Positions 7,959 through 11,370 of a stretch of 11,370 nucleotides of DNA are shown one piece after another. Below the pieces are notes generated by a model. That model was not told the DNA's origin. It searched no databases and was given only the letters and a program-made list of their open reading frames with translations. The first letter of the stretch is position 1; each line of letters starts with the position of its first letter. Both the position numbers and the translations under genes were made by a program. This DNA is from Euryarchaeota archaeon UBA229 (GTDB lineage: Archaea > Thermoplasmatota > Poseidoniia > Poseidoniales > Poseidoniaceae), in assembly GCA_002505355.1 (NCBI GenBank), contig DAUW01000043.1, positions 1 to 11,370 on the forward strand, read 5' to 3'.

Positions 7959-9176
7959 ATGGCAGACCCCGTGTTACAGTTGGACAATGTGACTGTTCGG
8001 CGTGGTATGGGAGTGGTTCTGGATAACTTCTCATTAACTGTAAACCAGGGAGAATGTATCCTCTTGGAAGGTGAAAACGGGGTCGGTAAATCTACTATTA
8101 TCGAAACCGCAGCGCGACTGCTGCCGATGGAGAGCGGCAGTGTTCGACATCACGGCGCAGTAGTCTGTGACGCTGAAGGTAGGAGAATAAAGCCACCGAA
8201 ATCATTCGGCCTGACGCTGCAGAAGAATTGTCTAATTCCAAGCCAAACTGTTCAGCAACGTTTGAACAACGTCTTAGCATTGTCAAACCGCACGCTCGAT
8301 TTAACCGGAATAATTGAATCATACAAAATTGCCAATCGGCGCAATGATAAGATCGCTCATCTCTCTGGCGGACAGCAACGAAAAGTAGCCGTAATTAGTG
8401 GTCTGTTACCTGGAATGGTTTGTGAAGATAGTAGACTAATTCTACTTGATGAGCCCGATACTGGGCTTGATGACGATTCGGTGGATTGTCTAATTGAACA
8501 TATCCACATGCTGAGAAACCTAGGTCACGCTATAGTGATTGCTTCCCATGACTCTAGGCTCCGTCAGTGTGCAACAAGATTGTACAACTTCGATGCATCA
8601 AGTATTCAACAACCGAATCATAATGCCACCTGGCAGGTAAAGTCAGACACGGCGCAGCACTCTTTTCTGATGACTAAAATTGGTTGGCAACTAAACTTTG
8701 ATACCCTTGTTTCACTGCAAACCAACTGGTTAGCCGCTCTACTGATAATGGGTACGTTATTGTCGATTGCCGACCCTCTTACACTCTCAGATAATGAATT
8801 GATACTCATGGGTTTTGCCCTTGCACCTGCATTCGGCATGGGATTAGTTGGTGATTCTGTATTCAAGATATTACAGGAACAAAGAGCGATAGATTGGTGG
8901 CGAGCGCAGCGAAATAATGTGCCTAATTCCTACTTTGAGAGTCTGCTGAGTGGCATCCTAATTACCACCATTGCAATGCAGATTTTCATACAATCGGTGG
9001 ATTACCAGGTGGTCATAATTGGTGGATTGATAACGCTCACGACTTCATTCGCAGTTCGATTTCTACAGCTAAGCACTGTTAGACTAGCTCGCAGCAATGC
9101 TGTTTTCATTAGATTATTAACCCCCATCCTAATATTACCATGGGGAATAATTGTTGATTATTGTGCAAAATTGTGA
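7959..9176 (+). CDS. ccmA: CcmA-CcmB fusion: heme exporter ABC ATPase joined to a short CcmB-like membrane domain
   Basis: In System I cytochrome c maturation CcmA is the ATPase and CcmB the membrane partner of the CcmABCD complex that releases holo-CcmE. Here both seem to lie in one 405-residue chain. The ATPase half (1-215) has Walker A GENGVGKST (38-46), Q-loop Gln88, signature LSGGQ (135-139), Walker B LILLDEPD (160-167) and H-loop His197, all intact. The second half (about 255-405) has roughly five membrane helices (256-272, 281-302, 328-346, 350-371, 382-400) with a polar KILQEQ/WWRAQR segment between helices 2 and 3, where CcmB has its cytoplasmic segment. LLTPILILPWGIIV resembles the LVLPLTIPLLIF helix of CcmB. 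Typical CcmB has six helices and about 220 residues, so this copy is short. CcmC follows 37 bases downstream and a CcmD-like gene after that, which supports the call. There is no ribosome binding site; translation may be leaderless. Another ABC half-transporter remains possible for the membrane half. Confidence 0.82.
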   Translation: MADPVLQLDNVTVRRGMGVVLDNFSLTVNQGECILLEGENGVGKSTIIETAARLLPMESGSVRHHGAVVCDAEGRRIKPPKSFGLTLQKNCLIPSQTVQQRLNNVLALSNRTLDLTGIIESYKIANRRNDKIAHLSGGQQRKVAVISGLLPGMVCEDSRLILLDEPDTGLDDDSVDCLIEHIHMLRNLGHAIVIASHDSRLRQCATRLYNFDASSIQQPNHNATWQVKSDTAQHSFLMTKIGWQLNFDTLVSLQTNWLAALLIMGTLLSIADPLTLSDNELILMGFALAPAFGMGLVGDSVFKILQEQRAIDWWRAQRNNVPNSYFESLLSGILITTIAMQIFIQSVDYQVVIIGGLITLTTSFAVRFLQLSTVRLARSNAVFIRLLTPILILPWGIIVDYCAKL

Positions 9177-9190
9177 CCTTCAACTTCAAT

Positions 9191-9212
9191 AAGGAGACTC
9201 ATGAGCACATAG
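9191..9212 (+). other. Strong ribosome binding site followed by a three-codon minicistron just before ccmC
   Basis: AAGGAG (9191-9196) is the best Shine-Dalgarno sequence seen near this operon. Four bases later comes ATG AGC ACA TAG (9201-9212), encoding only Met-Ser-Thr. The ccmC ATG at 9214 begins one base after that stop, in another frame, 17 bases from the Shine-Dalgarno and too far for direct use. The ccmC frame has TGA at 9202-9204, so no upstream start is available. Either ribosomes reinitiate on ccmC, or a one-base change has separated an originally longer N-terminus from ccmC. Confidence 0.5.
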
Positions 9213-9213
9213 T

Positions 9214-9912
9214 ATGCGAGTCAAGGCTAACGAGGCTATTCTCGCAAGCGGCTTTCTCGGTTTGATGATTACCCTCTTTCTGGCATTTAATTGGGCCCCA
9301 AGTGTTAATATAAACGCGTTCGAGTCACCAGAATCTCAAAGGATATTCTACTGGCATGTGCCAGCAGCGTGGGCTGCTTTTATTGCCTTCGCAGTTCTAT
9401 TTGTTGGGTCCGCACTATGGTTTTTCAAACGCAGTTCAATTGGCTGGAAAATGCACATCGCTGGTTCCGAGGCTGGCCTCGCATGCGGCTTGATGGCAGT
9501 TTGGTCTGGATGTGTTTGGGGCGCTGCTGAATGGGGTACTCCATGGGATTGGGAAGACTGGAGACTCAATACATTCGGTCTGTTAACACTACTAGCATTA
9601 TTCCTAGTCTTGGGACGGCAGAGCCAACCGGATGGGGTTGAGACGAGAGACACCTTTTCGACATTTGGATTGTATGGTTTTGTCCTCGTGCCACTAACCT
9701 ATGTCGCAACGAGGATTTGGGTGATTCGTCATCCAGGCCCCGTGATTGCTGGTGAGGAGGGCAGCTCTATATCTAGCGAGATGGGGTTGGTTTTGTTGAT
9801 TGGCGCTATTTCATTCACCACATTGATTATCGGTCATATCCTCACTTCGATGGAAATTACCAAATTTGAGCAACGATTGGAGCGGCTGCAAAAGGAATTG
9901 GACGGTGAGTGA
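9214..9912 (+). CDS. ccmC: Cytochrome c maturation protein CcmC (heme-handling membrane protein)
   Basis: CcmC presents heme to the chaperone CcmE at the outer face of the membrane. The 232-residue protein has about six membrane helices. The first heme-ligand region is FYWHVPAAW with His48, as in the family. The tryptophan-rich heme-handling segment is at 102-117 (WGAAEWGTPWDWEDWR), and the second ligand is probably His173 in IRHPGPV. The tryptophan motif departs from the usual WGTWWxWDxR: Pro replaces a Trp and one residue appears inserted. The C-terminus (213-232) is a charged, probably coiled helix beyond the usual end of the membrane core. Length is close to the family norm of roughly 240. 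The family also resembles CcmF/CcsA proteins, but size, the His-Val-Pro motif and the neighbours favour CcmC. Its stop TGA abuts the ATG of the next gene, and its last codons supply that gene's GGTGAG ribosome binding site. Confidence 0.92.
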   Translation: MRVKANEAILASGFLGLMITLFLAFNWAPSVNINAFESPESQRIFYWHVPAAWAAFIAFAVLFVGSALWFFKRSSIGWKMHIAGSEAGLACGLMAVWSGCVWGAAEWGTPWDWEDWRLNTFGLLTLLALFLVLGRQSQPDGVETRDTFSTFGLYGFVLVPLTYVATRIWVIRHPGPVIAGEEGSSISSEMGLVLLIGAISFTTLIIGHILTSMEITKFEQRLERLQKELDGE

Positions 9913-10101
9913 ATGGACGACAAAACCTACCTATCAATCGCTTACCTCGGCATGATATTTGGTCTTGCTATTTGGACCTGGACTGTGGTATCTCGAAGCA
10001 GAAATATGGAACAAAGACTGGAAGCGATGGAACAATCGCTCAAGGTTAAGTCAACTGATGCTGATTCTGTTGCCGCTATCGACTCATCTGAGCAATCATG
10101 A
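9913..10101 (+). CDS. ccmD: Small one-helix membrane protein, CcmD-like
   Basis: The 62-residue protein has one membrane helix (about 8-27, YLSIAYLGMIFGLAIWTWTV) followed by SRSR and a short heptad-patterned helix (MEQRLEAMEQSL), then a polar tail. CcmD proteins are equally small, have one helix and a charged cytoplasmic tail, and help release holo-CcmE from the CcmABC complex. Sequence conservation in this family is very low, so the call rests on size, topology and position directly after ccmC. The start follows the ccmC stop without a gap (TGAATG), with GGTGAG at 9904-9909, so translation is probably coupled. The Arg-rich segment after the helix suggests a cytoplasmic C-terminus. Confidence 0.72.
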   Translation: MDDKTYLSIAYLGMIFGLAIWTWTVVSRSRNMEQRLEAMEQSLKVKSTDADSVAAIDSSEQS

Positions 10102-10111
10102 AATAGACCGA

Positions 10112-10117
10112 TTAAAA
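10112..10117 (+). promoter_or_regulatory. Probable TATA box of the NMD3 gene
   Basis: TTAAAA lies in the 48-base gap after the ccmD-like gene, centred about 35 bases before the GTG start at 10150. A start site 25 bases downstream would fall near 10140, leaving a leader of about ten bases. NMD3 may therefore have its own promoter apart from the Ccm operon. Confidence 0.45.
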
Positions 10118-10149
10118 CCGAAAAATGATTACAACTGGACTGTGATGAT

Positions 10150-11220
10150 GTGTCAGGATTAGGTGAAGATTTCTGTTTGGTGTGTGGTGCACCTCCGCCA
10201 TTATTTGGCGAGCGCATGTGCGAGCCATGCTTTAGAAAACGGGTGAAATTAGCTGAAGTCCCAGAAAATGTCCCCTGGGTGAGATGCGCTCGATGTGATA
10301 TCGTCGAGTTACAGGGCAAATGGGTCAACATTACCGAAGAAGAAGTGTGGGATGAGTTAATTCAGCGAAACCTGAAATTTCATGTCGATGCTGAAGACAT
10401 TGGCATCGCCTATGAAACTAGAAAGGTCTCTGACCGTCACACGCTAATTCATCTACAACTTGAGGGTGTTATTGATTCATTACTGTTCCAAGAGACTTAC
10501 ACTATGCGGGCTAGAATGGCAAATGGTGTGTGTTTAACTTGCACCAGGAAGGCCGGAAATTATTATGAAGCAACTGTTCAATTACGCTCTAGCGGCCGGA
10601 AATTGAGCGAAAATGAGTATGAAAATTTACGCGCAACCCTGGATACAGTGAAAGAATCGTTGTCCGACGATCCAATGTTTTTCATCACCAACGAAGGGCC
10701 AGTAACAGGCGGATATGATGTTGTTATGGGCAGTAAAGGACTTGCTCGTGCATGGGGTAGACATCTTACCAAAGAGTATGGAGGACAGGTTGTTGAAACA
10801 AACTCTACCGTTGGTCGGAAGGATGGCATAGACGTTACAAGATTGACACTATTATACCGAAAACCCGGATATGAGCTAGGTGATGTGATAAGGTGGCGAG
10901 AAAATCTGTGGCGCCCTGCCTCGTGGACTAAGGACGGAGCGATTGTGGAGCGCGTGGATCGTCAGGAGAGAACCGGTGCAAGTTGGCGTGATCTGGAATC
11001 CTCACAAGTCTTAGCCCGAATGTCAGAACATATAGTGGTCGATTTGATCAATCAGGACTCATCAGTTGGGGAATTCCTCGATCCCACCACATGGACAATG
11101 GCTTCAATTAAATTATCATGGGACCATGCGGGTAAAATTAATGCTAGAATTGCTCGTATTGACGGCGAGTGGATTGCTTTGCATAGCATGGCAATTGACG
11201 AAAATAGTAGTATAGAGTAA
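10150..11220 (+). CDS. nmd3: NMD3 family protein (archaeal homologue of the 60S ribosome export adaptor)
   Basis: In eukaryotes NMD3 binds the late 60S subunit at the intersubunit face and carries it out of the nucleus. Archaea have the N-terminal core only, and there it presumably acts in late large-subunit assembly. The 356-residue protein has the diagnostic four CxxC pairs, Cys9/12, Cys24/27, Cys46/49 and Cys128/131, which form paired zinc sites. The region after about residue 60 is mixed alpha/beta, with VMGSKGLARAWGRHL (192-206) as a typical NMD3 segment. The C-terminal part (about 240-346) is beta-rich. It lacks the nuclear export tail of eukaryotic NMD3, as expected. The start is GTG; an ATG two bases earlier runs into a stop after four codons, and TGA at 10126-10128 closes the frame upstream. 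The weak TGTGAT at 10141-10146 could be a ribosome binding site. The gene is not functionally tied to the Ccm genes before it. Confidence 0.9.
   Translation: MSGLGEDFCLVCGAPPPLFGERMCEPCFRKRVKLAEVPENVPWVRCARCDIVELQGKWVNITEEEVWDELIQRNLKFHVDAEDIGIAYETRKVSDRHTLIHLQLEGVIDSLLFQETYTMRARMANGVCLTCTRKAGNYYEATVQLRSSGRKLSENEYENLRATLDTVKESLSDDPMFFITNEGPVTGGYDVVMGSKGLARAWGRHLTKEYGGQVVETNSTVGRKDGIDVTRLTLLYRKPGYELGDVIRWRENLWRPASWTKDGAIVERVDRQERTGASWRDLESSQVLARMSEHIVVDLINQDSSVGEFLDPTTWTMASIKLSWDHAGKINARIARIDGEWIALHSMAIDENSSIE
11211..11216 (+). promoter_or_regulatory. Possible TATA element of the gene at the right edge
   Basis: TATAGA, overlapping the last codons of NMD3, is centred about 32 bases before the ATG at 11246. 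This would allow a leaderless or very short-leader transcript. No Shine-Dalgarno sequence precedes that ATG. Confidence 0.3.
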
Positions 11221-11245
11221 AAAGTATGAGCAAGTCCAACATACG

Positions 11246-11370
11246 ATGGCGGATGTCAACTTCACTGAGTTAGCTGCGTCGCTAGATAGTGAGGACATGA
11301 TCGGATTCACCAGGGCCTTTGTTGAGGACATTAAGAGGGGCTTGAACAATGTCACCACCGAAAGATATCC
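11246..11370 (+). CDS. N-terminus of a cytoplasmic protein, possibly phosphoglucose/phosphomannose isomerase (cut by the window)
   Basis: Forty-one codons are visible from the ATG at 11246, with no stop before the edge. The ATG at 11226 is not an alternative: its frame stops at TAG (11271-11273). The protein is soluble and mainly helical. The segment LDSEDMIGFTRAFVEDIKRGL resembles in pattern the start of archaeal bifunctional phosphoglucose/phosphomannose isomerases, where a 'lD...Ml..i..fp.qi..al' helix precedes the SIS domain. This is a weak pattern match over about 20 residues with no catalytic motif in view. If correct, a second SIS-domain sugar-phosphate enzyme would lie in the same neighbourhood as glmS. 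If not, it is simply an unrecognised gene downstream of NMD3. Confidence 0.55.
   Translation, partial: MADVNFTELAASLDSEDMIGFTRAFVEDIKRGLNNVTTERY

Noticed and set aside
9959..10162. Overlapping plus-strand frame inside the CcmD-like gene running into NMD3
   Set aside because: It lacks a ribosome binding site, its translation shows no conserved pattern, and the competing frame has a membrane helix and coupled start typical of CcmD.
11226..11273. ATG at 11226 just after NMD3 as start of the last gene
   Set aside because: The frame ends at TAG after 15 codons; the ATG at 11246 opens a frame continuing to the edge.
11116..11358. Minus-strand open frame over the NMD3 end and the right-edge gene
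   Set aside because: It crosses two plus-strand genes, has no recognisable feature, and would erase the probable promoter at 11211.

Overview
The window looks archaeal and most resembles a planktonic Euryarchaeote of the Marine Group II (Poseidoniales) kind. The case rests on gene content. There is a clear NMD3 homologue with four CxxC pairs, a family found in archaea and eukaryotes. There is a very large secreted subtilase with Ig/CARDB-like modules, and two membrane proteases carry C-terminal zinc ribbons. Gene starts mix Shine-Dalgarno sites (GGTGA, AAGGAG) with apparently leaderless starts. The genus assignment is inference; no rRNA or other marker is present. Base composition is close to balanced by eye, and coding density is very high: no gene-free stretch exceeds about 100 bases.

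Left block, all on the minus strand and read from right to left: a rhomboid intramembrane protease (6830-7870), a giant membrane-anchored subtilisin-family protease (1799-6730), and glmS (from 1790 off the left edge). Protease and glmS are 8 bases apart, with the glmS ribosome binding site overlapping the protease stop codon, so they are almost certainly co-transcribed. Rhomboid and protease are separated by about 100 bases holding a strong GC-rich hairpin.

Right block, all on the plus strand: a CcmA-type ABC ATPase fused to a short CcmB-like membrane domain (7959-9176), CcmC (9214-9912), a CcmD-like one-helix protein (9913-10101), NMD3 (10150-11220), and the first 41 codons of a further gene (11246 to the right edge) that weakly resembles archaeal phosphoglucose/phosphomannose isomerase. 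The Ccm genes form a compact, partly coupled operon for the heme-export and heme-handling step of System I cytochrome c maturation. CcmE, CcmF and CcmH are not in the window. The two blocks diverge from an 88-base gap at 7871-7958.

The points I consider most worth a second look are these: the pairing of a rhomboid with a neighbouring giant protease that has one membrane helix and a cytoplasmic zinc-ribbon tail; the CcmA-CcmB fusion with a shortened membrane half; the three-codon minicistron carrying the strong ribosome binding site in front of ccmC; the altered tryptophan-rich heme motif of CcmC; and the hairpin between the two protease genes. I see no CRISPR array, insertion sequence, tRNA, rRNA or clear sign of recent transfer.
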